DNA from: an uncultured Prevotellaceae bacterium
GTDB taxonomy: Bacteria; Bacteroidota; Bacteroidia; Bacteroidales; Bacteroidaceae
DNA: 63,508 bases
Assembly: GCA_900318305.1 (NCBI GenBank)
Contig: ONKB01000080.1
Coordinates: 1-63,508, forward strand
Direction of reading: 5' to 3'
Part shown: piece after piece, positions 7,834 through 16,193 of the stretch
Position numbering within the stretch: the first letter of the stretch is position 1
Layout: every line of letters starts with the position of its first letter
Position numbers and translations under genes: made by a program
The notes under the pieces: generated by a model
What the model was told of the DNA's origin: nothing
The model's input: only the letters and a program-made list of their open reading frames with translations
Database searches by the model: none

Positions 7834-9705
7834 TTATCTGTGCATCAAAACAAGAAGAACATTAATATCACTTGGCGATACTCCGGGTATGCGTCCTGCT
7901 TCTGCGAGCGTTTCTGGATTTATGGAAGAAAGTTTTTGCCGTGCTTCTGTTGAAAGCTGAACGAGTTCATCGTAATTAAAGTGACCTTTAATTTTGATTG
8001 CCTCAAGCCGGTGCATCTTTTCGGCAAACTGTTTTTCTCTCTCAATATAACCGTGATATTTTAATTCTATTTCTGTAGATTCTATTGTTTCTTGAGACAT
8101 CAACTGTAAGATGTCGTTGAGTTCGGGGATAATTGTGCCCAAGTCATTAAAATGTAATTCAGGCCGGACAAGAAGAGAACTCAATTTTACGGTGTGCTGC
8201 AATGGTGTTGTTTTAAGGGATTCCGCAGAGGAGTTAAAAGTTGCCAGATTAACAGAGAAATCGTTACAGAAATGTATAAGGTTTTTTATGGACTTTTGTT
8301 TTGTCTTAAATAATGCTGCCTTGTCCGCATCGATCATACCAAATTCTATACCGTAAGGAGTTAATCTGGTATCGGCGTTATCTTGCCTTAATAGTATTCT
8401 GTATTCTGCACGTGATGTAAACATGCGATACGGCTCATCTACTCCTTTTGTAGTCAAATCGTCTATAAGTACCCCGATATAGGATTCATCACGTTTCATG
8501 ACGAATGCAGCTTCTTCCCTGATTTTCCTGGCGGCATTAATGCCTGCAACAAGTCCTTGTCCCGCTGCTTCCTCATATCCTGTTGTGCCGTTGATCTGAC
8601 CGGCAAGAAATAATCCTTCTATCACTTTTGATTCTAACGAGTGAAGAAGCTGGGTAGGATCAAAGTAGTCGTATTCAATGGCATACCCCGGACGATAAAT
8701 AACAATATTTCTAAATGCTGGAATTTGGCGCAAGCCATTCAACTGTATCTCTAAGGGCATACTTGACGAAAAGCCGTTTAAATAATATTCTTGTGTATTT
8801 GTTCCCTCTGGTTCAATGAAGAGAGGGTGTTGGTCCTTGTCAGGAAAAGTATGCAGCTTTGTTTCTATGCTTGGACAGTAACGAGGGCCGGTGCTTTGTA
8901 TTTCGCCATTGTAGAGTGGAGAGTCTTTCATGCCACTTTTGAGAACTTGGTGTACATGTTCGTTTGTGTTGCCAATCCAGCAAGATAATTGTGGCAGTTT
9001 CCTGCCTTCTGTAAAATATGAAAAGCGATGAAAACCGGTATCGCCTTTTTGTTCTTCAAGCAAACTGAAATCAATGCTTCGCCCGTCAATACGAACGGGT
9101 GTACCCGTTTTAAGTCTTCCGGAACGGATGCCATGCTTGCTTATGGACTCTGAGAAATGCAAGCATGCAGGTTCAGATATTCTTCCTCCAGGAATATGGT
9201 TATGCCCCACATGGAGTAACCCGTTAAGAAATGTGCCTGCTGTGACGATGACTATGGGAGCAGAAAGGGTGACGTTCCATATAGTACGAACACCTGTCAC
9301 TTTATTGTCTTCAACCAGTAACTCATCTGCCATGTCTTGCCAGAGATAAAGGTTGGGGGTGTTCTCTAGTATTTCTCTCCACTTAGCACTGTATTTCATT
9401 CTGTCACACTGCGCCCTGGGACTCCACATGGCGGGACCTTTTGATAAATTCAGCATGCGAAACTGTATGGCAGTTTCATCTGTAACGAAGCCCATCATGC
9501 CCCCAAGAGCATCTATTTCTCTGACAATCTGACCTTTAGCTATTCCACCAATAGCGGGATTACAACTCATCTGGGCAATTTTTTCCATATCCATGGTAAT
9601 GAGGCATGTCTTAACCCCCATTTTTGCCGCTGCATGTGCTGCCTCGCAACCAGCGTGCCCGGCTCCGACAACAAGAACATCAAACAAAAAAGCAGAATCC
9701 TTCAT
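7834..9705 (-). CDS. mnmG: tRNA uridine-5-carboxymethylaminomethyl synthesis enzyme MnmG
   Basis: FAD enzyme that works with MnmE to install the carboxymethylaminomethyl group at U34 of tRNAs. The 623 aa protein has the N-terminal dinucleotide-binding motif VVGAGHAGCEAAHAAA, CNPAIGGIAKGQ, GTFLNG and the usual C-terminal helical domain ending RIPGVSPSDINVLL. An earlier in-frame ATG at 9735 lies between the -33 and -7 boxes of an excellent promoter, so translation must begin at 9705 (MKDSAFLFDVL). It is the first gene of a run with uvrC, dtd, mazG and deoC. Confidence 0.97.
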   Translation of the reverse strand: MKDSAFLFDVLVVGAGHAGCEAAHAAAKMGVKTCLITMDMEKIAQMSCNPAIGGIAKGQIVREIDALGGMMGFVTDETAIQFRMLNLSKGPAMWSPRAQCDRMKYSAKWREILENTPNLYLWQDMADELLVEDNKVTGVRTIWNVTLSAPIVIVTAGTFLNGLLHVGHNHIPGGRISEPACLHFSESISKHGIRSGRLKTGTPVRIDGRSIDFSLLEEQKGDTGFHRFSYFTEGRKLPQLSCWIGNTNEHVHQVLKSGMKDSPLYNGEIQSTGPRYCPSIETKLHTFPDKDQHPLFIEPEGTNTQEYYLNGFSSSMPLEIQLNGLRQIPAFRNIVIYRPGYAIEYDYFDPTQLLHSLESKVIEGLFLAGQINGTTGYEEAAGQGLVAGINAARKIREEAAFVMKRDESYIGVLIDDLTTKGVDEPYRMFTSRAEYRILLRQDNADTRLTPYGIEFGMIDADKAALFKTKQKSIKNLIHFCNDFSVNLATFNSSAESLKTTPLQHTVKLSSLLVRPELHFNDLGTIIPELNDILQLMSQETIESTEIELKYHGYIEREKQFAEKMHRLEAIKIKGHFNYDELVQLSTEARQKLSSINPETLAEAGRIPGVSPSDINVLLVLMHR

Positions 9706-9721
9706 ATTGTTATTTATGTTA

Positions 9722-9753
9722 CAAAGGTACACCAAAAATGTATCACCTGCAAA
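9722..9753 (-). promoter_or_regulatory. mnmG operon promoter
   Basis: On the minus strand TTTG (9750-9753) is followed after 20 bp by TACCTTTG (9722-9729), a full Bacteroidetes -33/-7 pair. It fixes the mnmG start at 9705. Confidence 0.8.
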
Positions 9754-9772
9754 AGCCTGTGTTTAGATTTAC

Positions 9773-9935
9773 ACAAAAACCCTCACTTCAGGAGTCTCAC
9801 CCCGCCCCTCTCAGAGCCTCTCCTCAAGGGATGGAAACATTAAGTTACTTTAAGTCAATGATATAATAACCTCCATCTCCTTCAGGAGAGGGGAAGGGGG
9901 TGAGGCTTCTTTTTAGCCCCCAAAATACCGGGGTT
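9773..9935. repeat. GC-rich complementary intergenic repeats between mnmG and a lipoprotein gene
   Basis: The 356-bp gap between mnmG and the lipoprotein gene at 10062 holds no gene. It contains two C/G-rich blocks of opposite strand bias: a CTCACCCCGCCCCTCTC-rich block at about 9795-9828, and TCTCCTTCAGGAGA followed by GGGGAAGGGGGTGAGG at about 9876-9905. The second block is largely complementary to the first, so the two could fold together, and the second also contains a TCTCCT-TC-AGGAGA hairpin. It resembles the dispersed CCCCTCTCC-type intergenic repeats of Bacteroidetes rather than a regulated leader. Confidence 0.5.
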
Positions 9936-10017
9936 AGACGTTTTTCCATATATGAGCTGCACGATGCTTCCCGATAATGCATTTTGTTGTGTAATCCATT
10001 CTTTTAATTATTTTGTG

Positions 10018-10025
10018 TATCTTTG
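10018..10025 (+). promoter_or_regulatory. -7 promoter box for small lipoprotein
   Basis: TATCTTTG fits TAnnTTTG and lies 36 bp before the ATG at 10062. No TTTG at the expected -33 distance. Confidence 0.5.
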
Positions 10026-10061
10026 TAAAGAGAAAATGTTTAACTACCAAATAGTTCTGTT

Positions 10062-10433
10062 ATGAAAAAGTATTTGTTGATAGTAGCTTGCACATTATTT
10101 ATGTGTGGAGCAGTTGTCTCTTGTGGAAGCAAGGAAGCAAATAAAGAACAACCTACTAATGCAACCGAAGCTGTTGTTGATGAAGAAACTCCCGAGACTC
10201 GTGCTGCCTTGGCAGAGGCGGAGGCCTTGCTAAACGAGATAAAAGCGGTTGTCAAAAAAGCAGAGGCAAAAGAGCTTTCTCAGAAAGAAGCTTTAGAGGC
10301 TTTGTTCCAGCTGGCCGCTAAGGATGCTGAATGGGACAAAAAGTATAAGAGTCTGAAAGAGGCAGACTATACTCCTACCCAGTGGAAACATTTACAAGAA
10401 ATGAAAGAGGAAGTGAAAAACCTGTTAAAGTAA
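10062..10433 (+). CDS. Small helical lipoprotein of unknown function
   Basis: A 123 aa exported protein with a signal peptide (MKKYLLIVACTLFMCGAVV) and a lipobox ending VVSC, so the mature N-terminal cysteine would be lipidated near residue 21. After a short acidic linker the rest is charged and alanine/glutamate/lysine-rich, predicted helical and perhaps coiled-coil (residues ~45-123). I do not recognise a family. The next gene on the same strand starts 47 bp later and also encodes an exported protein, so the two may be co-transcribed. Confidence 0.8.
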   Translation: MKKYLLIVACTLFMCGAVVSCGSKEANKEQPTNATEAVVDEETPETRAALAEAEALLNEIKAVVKKAEAKELSQKEALEALFQLAAKDAEWDKKYKSLKEADYTPTQWKHLQEMKEEVKNLLK

Positions 10434-10479
10434 AATCAATCGTTTTGGCGAGGGAAATAAGTTTTTACAGTAAAAAGAA

Positions 10480-11025
10480 ATGAAAAAGATCAAATACATT
10501 ATGGCCGGTGTGGCATTGTTGCTTTGTGCCATTGTTTATGCCCAAGGTCTTCCTTCCTGGGTGAGTGCAAATACCCGTACGGAAATTCAGCGTGCCCAGC
10601 AACAACAACGAATGCAACAGCAGCAACGTGTACAGCAACAGTACAGACCCATGGTTCCCAGTACGACGACTCAAGCGCTGATAAATTCATATAGGACAAG
10701 ACCTCATATTCCGTCGGCAGCTAACCCCAATTACAGTATAAATAATAGTAGCGTCGGTGGTGTGACTTATAATTTTGCAGGTGCAACAGATACTCGTGGT
10801 GTAAGCAGTAGCAGTGTACAGTCGCGTCCGCAACAAAACACACAACAACGTCAACGTACAGCAGTCAGATGTACCAATTGTAATGGTACCGGTGTATGTC
10901 CTCACTGTGGAGGACGGGGATACCGTCAGGTGGGTGTCAGTACCAATTATATTAAATGCCATTGCGGCAATGGAAGGTGCACTGTTTGTGGCGGTACGGG
11001 GGTAAGCGGTTATGTTTATCGGTAA
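10480..11025 (+). CDS. Exported Gln-rich protein with DnaJ-type cysteine motifs
   Basis: A 181 aa protein with a signal peptide (MKKIKYIMAGVALLLCAIVYAQ), then a glutamine-rich low-complexity stretch (about 35-60), a non-conserved middle and a C-terminal cysteine region with repeated CxxCxGxG-type motifs: CTNCNGTG, CPHCGGRG, CHCGNGRC and CTVCGGTG. These resemble the zinc-binding domain of DnaJ, but there is no J domain, and the signal peptide puts it outside the cytoplasm. Zinc binding and a fold-related role are inference. A second exported protein with the same kind of tail is at 51040-53043. A strong terminator follows. Confidence 0.8.
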   Translation: MKKIKYIMAGVALLLCAIVYAQGLPSWVSANTRTEIQRAQQQQRMQQQQRVQQQYRPMVPSTTTQALINSYRTRPHIPSAANPNYSINNSSVGGVTYNFAGATDTRGVSSSSVQSRPQQNTQQRQRTAVRCTNCNGTGVCPHCGGRGYRQVGVSTNYIKCHCGNGRCTVCGGTGVSGYVYR

Positions 11026-11055
11026 ATGGTCATTGGCATAACAACGACTTGCAAG

Positions 11056-11092
11056 GTGAACCCTGAAATTCTGTTTTTCAGGGTTCACTTCT
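11056..11092 (+). terminator. Terminator after DnaJ-motif protein
   Basis: Perfect 13-bp inverted repeat, GTGAACCCTGAAA (11056-11068) and TTTCAGGGTTCAC (11076-11088), with a 7-nt loop, followed by TTCTTT. It isolates the small exported-protein pair from the fumarate reductase operon. Confidence 0.8.
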
Positions 11093-11209
11093 TTAGGAAC
11101 TTATTTGGAGTTATTGTCAAAAACAGCCCTTTTAGTATTAATAAAGGCATTTGTTTCGTTTTAAAGAAAATAAGTTGTAAAATACATCTAAAAATACTAA
11201 ATAAATTGG

Positions 11210-11217
11210 TATTTTTG
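11210..11217 (+). promoter_or_regulatory. -7 promoter box for frdCAB
   Basis: TATTTTTG fits TAnnTTTG. It predicts a leader of about 85 nt before the ATG at 11311. The -33 region is not convincing. Confidence 0.5.
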
Positions 11218-11310
11218 CAACTTAGTAGAGCCTGCAGATGCTTTGCGTGCATTCTCAGGTGACTTTGAGTGATTATATAATCAAATTTTTAAATTCAATA
11301 ATTAAATTTT

Positions 11311-11994
11311 ATGTGGTTAATCAATTCATCAATTGGTAAGAAGGTGATCATGTCTATCACAGGTTTGGCATTGGTTCTCTTTCTTACGTTTCATGCATGT
11401 ATGAATGTTGTTGCCCTTATTTCAGGTGATGCCTACAATCTCATTTGTGAGTTTTTAGGTGCAAACTGGTATGCTCTTGTTGGAACAGCCGCATTGGCTG
11501 GTTTGGCAGTGCTGCATATTTTGTATGCTTTTTTCCTGACATTTGAGAACCGTAAGGCTCGTGGTAACAACCGTTATGCAGTTACAGCAAAACCAGACAA
11601 AGTGGAATGGGCTTCTCAAAACATGTTGGTTTTGGGCATCATTATTGTCTGTGGTTTATTCTTACATTTTTACCATTTCTGGTTCAACATGATGTTTGCA
11701 GAGTTGTCTGGAATGGAGGTTCCTTTCAGTCCGTCGGATGGTTATGCTTATATTCAGCGGACATTCAGCTGTCCGATAACAGCCATTATTTACCTTGTTT
11801 GGTTGGCAGCATTGTGGTTCCATCTAAGTCATGGTTTCTGGAGTGCCATCCAAACTATCGGCGTAAACGGGAAAGTATGGTTTGACCGCTGGAGAATCAT
11901 CGGTATCATTTGGGTTTCAGTAGTTATTGCAATGTTTGTTGCAGTTGTTTTGGCATTTGCCTTGTGCCCAAGTTGCGCAGGCACATGCTGTTAA
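11311..11994 (+). CDS. sdhC: Fumarate reductase/succinate dehydrogenase cytochrome b subunit
   Basis: Membrane anchor of a type-B (di-haem) quinol:fumarate reductase, 227 aa with five hydrophobic helices. Candidate haem-ligand histidines lie in [25 protein letters not shown] and WFHLSHGFW. It passes electrons between menaquinol and the FrdAB subunits. It is the first gene of a three-gene operon, with frdA starting 25 bp after its stop. Anaerobic Bacteroidales use this complex mainly as fumarate reductase to make succinate. The direction of the reaction is inferred from lifestyle, not from sequence. Confidence 0.95.
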   Translation: MWLINSSIGKKVIMSITGLALVLFLTFHACMNVVALISGDAYNLICEFLGANWYALVGTAALAGLAVLHILYAFFLTFENRKARGNNRYAVTAKPDKVEWASQNMLVLGIIIVCGLFLHFYHFWFNMMFAELSGMEVPFSPSDGYAYIQRTFSCPITAIIYLVWLAALWFHLSHGFWSAIQTIGVNGKVWFDRWRIIGIIWVSVVIAMFVAVVLAFALCPSCAGTCC

Positions 11995-12019
11995 TGTTAA
12001 TGAAATAAAGTATATAAAC

Positions 12020-13999
12020 ATGGCAAATATCAATTCAAGAATACCAGAAGGTCCGGTAGCAGAGAAATGGACCAATTATAAGGCTCACCAAAGACTGGTG
12101 AACCCGAAGAATAAGTTAAAACTCGATGTCATTGTTGTGGGAACAGGTCTGGCAGGTGCCAGTGCAGCATCATCACTTGGTGAAATGGGCTTCAACGTGC
12201 TGAATTTCTGTATTCAGGATTCTCCACGTCGTGCTCACTCCATTGCTGCACAGGGAGGTATAAATGCCGCCAAGAATTATCAGAATGACGGTGACTCTGT
12301 TTACCGTTTATTCTATGACACAGTCAAAGGTGGTGACTATCGTGCTCGTGAGGCCAACGTTTACCGTTTGGCAGAGGTCAGCAACAACATTATAGACCAG
12401 TGTGTTGCACAAGGTGTACCTTTTGCCCGTGAATATGGTGGCATGCTGGCAAACCGTTCATTCGGTGGAGCTCAAGTAAGCCGTACTTTCTATGCCAAGG
12501 GTCAGACAGGTCAGCAGCTTTTGCTGGGTGCCTATAGTTCTCTATCCCGTCAGGTGCATATGGGTAAGGTGAAGCTCTATACCCGTTATGAGATGGAGGA
12601 TGTTGTCGTTGTTGACGGTCGTGCTCGCGGTATCATTGCCAAGAATCTGGTAACAGGTGAGCTGGAGCGTTTCACGGCAAATGCAGTTGTTATCGCTACA
12701 GGTGGTTATGGTAACACATACTTCCTTTCTACTAATGCTATGGGTTGCAACTGCTCAGCTGCCATCCAATGCTTCCGTAAGGGTGCTATGTTTGCCAATC
12801 CTTCTTATGTGCAGATTCATCCTACATGTATCCCCGTCCATGGTGACAAGCAGTCCAAGCTGACATTGATGTCAGAATCCCTGCGTAATGATGGCCGTAT
12901 CTGGGTACCCAAGAAACTGGAGGATGCCAAGAAGCTGCAAGCAGGTGAGATTCAGGGCAGTGATATTCCGGAGGAAGACCGTGATTACTATCTGGAGCGC
13001 CGTTACCCGGCATTTGGAAACTTGGTTCCTCGTGACGTTGCTTCCCGTGCCGCTAAAGAGCGTTGTGACAAGGGCTTCGGTGTAAACAATACAGGTTTGG
13101 CCGTGTTCCTTGATTTCTCTGAATCTATAGAGCGTCTTGGAATCGATGAGATTCGTGCTCGCTACGGCAACCTCTTTGATATGTATGAGGAAATTACCGA
13201 TGTCAATCCAGGTGAGTTTGCAAAAGAACTAAATGGTGTCAAGTACTATCACCCCATGATGATATTCCCTGCCATTCACTATACAATGGGTGGTATATGG
13301 GTAGATTATGAGCTGCAGACATCAATACCAGGCTTATTCGCTATTGGTGAATGTAATTTCTCTGACCATGGTGCCAACCGTCTTGGTGCATCTGCTTTGA
13401 TGCAGGGCTTGGCTGATGGTTATTTCGTATTGCCTTATACTATTCAGAATTATTTGGCAGACCAGTCTATCTGGCCCCGCCTGTCAACCGATCTGCCTGA
13501 ATTTGCCGAGGCCGAGAAGGGAGTAGAGGAGGAAATAGATCGTCTCATGAATATCAAGGGAAAACGTTCTGTTGACTCTATTCATAAGGAACTGGGCCAT
13601 ATCATGTGGGAACATGTTGGTATGGGTCGTACCAAGGAAGGTCTGGAAGAAGGTTTGAAACTGCTTAAAGAACTTCGTGAAGAGTTTAATACCAACGTCT
13701 TCATTCCTGGAACAAAAGAAGGACTTAATGTAGAACTGGATAAAGCCATCCATCTCCGCGACTTTATTCTTATGGGAGAACTGATAGCCTATGATGCCCT
13801 CCATCGTGAGGAATCCTGTGGCGGTCATTTCCGTGAAGAACACCAGACAGAAGAAGGAGAGGCTAAGCGTGATGATGAGAAATTCTTCTATGTAGGCTGT
13901 TGGGAATATCAGGGTAATGATGAAACAGCCCCGGTTCTCTACAAAGAGCCTCTTGAATATGAAATCATAAAGGTACAAACCCGTAACTATAAGAACTAA
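12020..13999 (+). CDS. sdhA: Fumarate reductase/succinate dehydrogenase flavoprotein subunit
   Basis: Catalytic subunit, 659 aa, interconverting fumarate and succinate. The FAD-binding motif [16 protein letters not shown] is near residue 40, the covalent-FAD histidine region is [16 protein letters not shown], and the C-terminal FAD contacts are [17 protein letters not shown]. An in-frame start 31 codons upstream overlaps sdhC and encodes an unrelated hydrophobic extension. The ATG at 12020 ([12 protein letters not shown]) gives family length and sits in the short gap after sdhC. The stop lies 2 bp before the ATG of sdhB. Confidence 0.97.
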   Translation: MANINSRIPEGPVAEKWTNYKAHQRLVNPKNKLKLDVIVVGTGLAGASAASSLGEMGFNVLNFCIQDSPRRAHSIAAQGGINAAKNYQNDGDSVYRLFYDTVKGGDYRAREANVYRLAEVSNNIIDQCVAQGVPFAREYGGMLANRSFGGAQVSRTFYAKGQTGQQLLLGAYSSLSRQVHMGKVKLYTRYEMEDVVVVDGRARGIIAKNLVTGELERFTANAVVIATGGYGNTYFLSTNAMGCNCSAAIQCFRKGAMFANPSYVQIHPTCIPVHGDKQSKLTLMSESLRNDGRIWVPKKLEDAKKLQAGEIQGSDIPEEDRDYYLERRYPAFGNLVPRDVASRAAKERCDKGFGVNNTGLAVFLDFSESIERLGIDEIRARYGNLFDMYEEITDVNPGEFAKELNGVKYYHPMMIFPAIHYTMGGIWVDYELQTSIPGLFAIGECNFSDHGANRLGASALMQGLADGYFVLPYTIQNYLADQSIWPRLSTDLPEFAEAEKGVEEEIDRLMNIKGKRSVDSIHKELGHIMWEHVGMGRTKEGLEEGLKLLKELREEFNTNVFIPGTKEGLNVELDKAIHLRDFILMGELIAYDALHREESCGGHFREEHQTEEGEAKRDDEKFFYVGCWEYQGNDETAPVLYKEPLEYEIIKVQTRNYKN

Positions 14000-14001
14000 T
14001 C

Positions 14002-14760
14002 ATGGAAAAGATCATAAGTTTCACTGTAAAATATTGGAAGCAGAATGGTCCTAAAGATAAAGGCCATTTTGAAGAGAAGGAAATGAAGAATATCCCTGGT
14101 GATACATCTTTCCTTGAAATGCTCGATATCCTCAATGAAGAGTTGATAGAAGAGGGCAAGGAGCCTTTTGTTTTTGATCATGACTGTCGTGAGGGTATAT
14201 GTGGTATGTGTTCTTTGTATATTAACGGAACACCTCACGGAAAGACGGAACGTGGCGCTACGACATGTCAGTTGTATATGCGTAAGTTCAATGATGGTGA
14301 CGTAATTACTATTGAGCCCTGGCGTTCTGCCGCATTCCCGGTAATAAAGGATTGTATGGTTGACCGTTCAGCTTTTGACAAGATTATTCAGGCTGGCGGT
14401 TATACTTCTATCCGTGCAGGTCAGGCTCAGGATGCGAATGCCATATTGATTCCTAAGCAGAATGCTGATGAGGCAATGGATTGTGCCACATGTATTGGCT
14501 GTGGCGCTTGTGTTGCTGCATGTAAGAATGGTTCTGCCATGTTGTTTGTTTCTTCAAAGGTCAGCCAGTTGGCTCTCTTGCCGCAAGGTCGTGTTGAGGC
14601 CGCAAAACGTGCAAGGGCTATGGTGGCCAAGATGGATGAACTGGGTTTTGGCAATTGTACCAACACCCGTGCATGTGAGGCAGTTTGCCCCAAGAACGAG
14701 TCAATTGCCAATATTGCCCGTTTGAACCGGGAGTTCATCTGTGCGAAACTGTCAGAATAA
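14002..14760 (+). CDS. sdhB: Fumarate reductase/succinate dehydrogenase iron-sulfur subunit
   Basis: Electron-transfer subunit, 252 aa. The N-terminal ferredoxin domain carries the [2Fe-2S] cysteines (CREGICGMC and the downstream TTCQLY). The C-terminal domain carries [14 protein letters not shown] and [13 protein letters not shown] for the [4Fe-4S] and [3Fe-4S] clusters. It relays electrons between the flavin of SdhA and the haems of SdhC at the inner face of the membrane. It is the last gene of the operon and is followed by a strong terminator. Confidence 0.97.
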   Translation: MEKIISFTVKYWKQNGPKDKGHFEEKEMKNIPGDTSFLEMLDILNEELIEEGKEPFVFDHDCREGICGMCSLYINGTPHGKTERGATTCQLYMRKFNDGDVITIEPWRSAAFPVIKDCMVDRSAFDKIIQAGGYTSIRAGQAQDANAILIPKQNADEAMDCATCIGCGACVAACKNGSAMLFVSSKVSQLALLPQGRVEAAKRARAMVAKMDELGFGNCTNTRACEAVCPKNESIANIARLNREFICAKLSE

Positions 14761-14783
14761 GTAATTGTTCTACTATAAAGGAA

Positions 14784-14807
14784 GGGCTCCATGGGGAGCC
14801 CTTTTTT
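14784..14807 (+). terminator. Terminator of the frdCAB operon
   Basis: GGGCTCC (14784-14790), loop ATGG, GGAGCCC (14795-14801), then six T: a textbook rho-independent terminator 24 bp after the sdhB stop. Confidence 0.93.
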
Positions 14808-14852
14808 GTCTTTTTCTTTCTGGTATCAGGCATTAAAAAGATGTTATAAATG

Positions 14853-14883
14853 TTTGTACTATCTTGAAAAACGAGTAATTTTG
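14853..14883 (+). promoter_or_regulatory. Promoter of the CBM9-like gene
   Basis: TTTG (14853-14856), 19 bp, then TAATTTTG (14876-14883): a complete Bacteroidetes promoter, 27 bp before the ATG. Confidence 0.78.
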
Positions 14884-14910
14884 TATAAATAAAATATAGA
14901 GCTGGGTATT

Positions 14911-15561
14911 ATGCAAATAAAATTTATCAAAAGCACTGTTTATGATGCTGTGGATGTTCCTTCAGTACTTGATAACGCCAAGGTGGAATTTACCCCGATT
15001 GGTAATGTCAATTGGCCAGAGGATTATCCCTATTGTCCTGATGCCCAATTTCGGATGGCATATAATAACTTATCCATATTTCTACATTATAAGATAACCG
15101 AAGACACTGTCCGCGCTATATACGACAAGGACAATGGCAATGTTTGGACAGACAGCTGTGTGGAATTCTTCTGTATGCCCGGTGATGATGGCTTATATTA
15201 CAACTTTGAGTGTAATTGTATTGGAACTCTCCTCATAGGGGTCGGTACGGGACGTGACGACAGGGAGCGTGCTGGCAGCGAGACGTTGGGTTGCGTTCAG
15301 CGTTGGGCTTCTTTAGGTCGCCGTGCATTTGAAGAGACTGAAGGTCCCAAGACTTGGGAGGTGGCATTAATAATACCTTTTGCCGCTTTTTTCAAACACC
15401 GCATCCGTTCTATGGCTGGCATGCAAGTAAAAGCCAACTTCTATAAGTGTGGCGACGGGTTGAGAAAGCCCCATTTCCTGTCATGGAATCCTATTAAATT
15501 GGGGAAACCTAATTTCCATTGTCCCGAATTCTTTGGCGATGTCAGTTTTGGTTCTGAGTAA
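14911..15561 (+). CDS. Carbohydrate-binding family 9-like domain protein
   Basis: A 216 aa protein that reads as a single beta-sandwich domain of the CBM9/DOMON-like group found in Bacteroidetes. Features include the opening strands up to DAQFRMAYNN, the VWTDSCVEFFCMP segment and the WEVALIIPFAAFF segment near the C-terminus. No signal peptide is visible, so unlike true CBMs of xylanases it is probably cytoplasmic, and sugar binding is uncertain. The 3' end overlaps the next gene by 23 bp, implying co-expression with a YgjP-type peptidase-like protein. Confidence 0.7.
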   Translation: MQIKFIKSTVYDAVDVPSVLDNAKVEFTPIGNVNWPEDYPYCPDAQFRMAYNNLSIFLHYKITEDTVRAIYDKDNGNVWTDSCVEFFCMPGDDGLYYNFECNCIGTLLIGVGTGRDDRERAGSETLGCVQRWASLGRRAFEETEGPKTWEVALIIPFAAFFKHRIRSMAGMQVKANFYKCGDGLRKPHFLSWNPIKLGKPNFHCPEFFGDVSFGSE

Positions 15562-16111
15562 GAAATTTAATCCTATAGACTTGTCTTTTGTCATAGATAC
15601 CGACTTATTGTATCTTGATGTCAAGGAAGCCGACGAAAAATATTTTTTCTGTAAAGGCCATAAGGGCAGGCTTACTATCTATGTTCCTTGTGGAACACGG
15701 TTTGATGCCGCCGATTTCCAGCCGTGGTTTCGGACCGTTGTGCGCGAGGCCTTGCGGCGTGAGGCAAAACTCATTTTTCCTGAACGGCTGCAGATGTGGT
15801 CAGTGCGAACTGGATTGAAATATAGCCGTCTTGCCATCAAGAGCACTTCCAGCAAGTGGGGGAGTTATTCCAGTTTGGGGAACGTCAATCTTTCGCTGTC
15901 CCTCTTGCTACTGCCATCCCAATATGTGGATTACACCATGTGTCATGAACTTTGTCATAGCAGAGAGATGAATCACGGAAAGCGTTTTTGGTCCTTGCTG
16001 GATAGTTGTATAGGAGGAAGTGCCCGACAACTGGGTCGCGAGATGAATAAAATGGTGCGTAATTGGTATGAAAGTGCTGATCCGCGCTATCTTTTGGTTT
16101 CAAACAAATAA
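15539..16111 (+). CDS. YgjP-like (DUF45/WLM) metal-dependent hydrolase
   Basis: A 190 aa zincin-like protein. The metal-binding helix is CHELCHSREMNHGKRFW, giving HExxH with a further histidine in NHGKRFW, and the preceding SKWGSYSSLGNVNLS is the conserved stretch of the YgjP/SprT-like family. Family members are predicted metallopeptidases of largely unknown substrate. A TTG two codons upstream is possible, but the ATG at 15539 (MSVLVLSKKF) is the better start. The 5' end overlaps the CBM9-like gene. Confidence 0.85.
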   Translation: MSVLVLSKKFNPIDLSFVIDTDLLYLDVKEADEKYFFCKGHKGRLTIYVPCGTRFDAADFQPWFRTVVREALRREAKLIFPERLQMWSVRTGLKYSRLAIKSTSSKWGSYSSLGNVNLSLSLLLLPSQYVDYTMCHELCHSREMNHGKRFWSLLDSCIGGSARQLGREMNKMVRNWYESADPRYLLVSNK

Positions 16112-16162
16112 TATTCAGCAATAGAGATCTTTGTATCAGTCATTTTTGTCTGGAATAATTAA

Positions 16163-16170
16163 TAACTTTG
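16163..16170 (+). promoter_or_regulatory. -7 promoter box for subtilase gene
   Basis: TAACTTTG, 23 bp before the ATG at 16194. A TTTG at 16145 is too close (14 bp) to be a standard -33 box. Confidence 0.45.
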
Positions 16171-16193
16171 CAAAGTCATAGGACATCAAAGTA

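Noticed and set aside
13484-13978. 164-codon minus-strand frame
   Set aside because: Antisense shadow of the flavoprotein gene; no recognisable domain.
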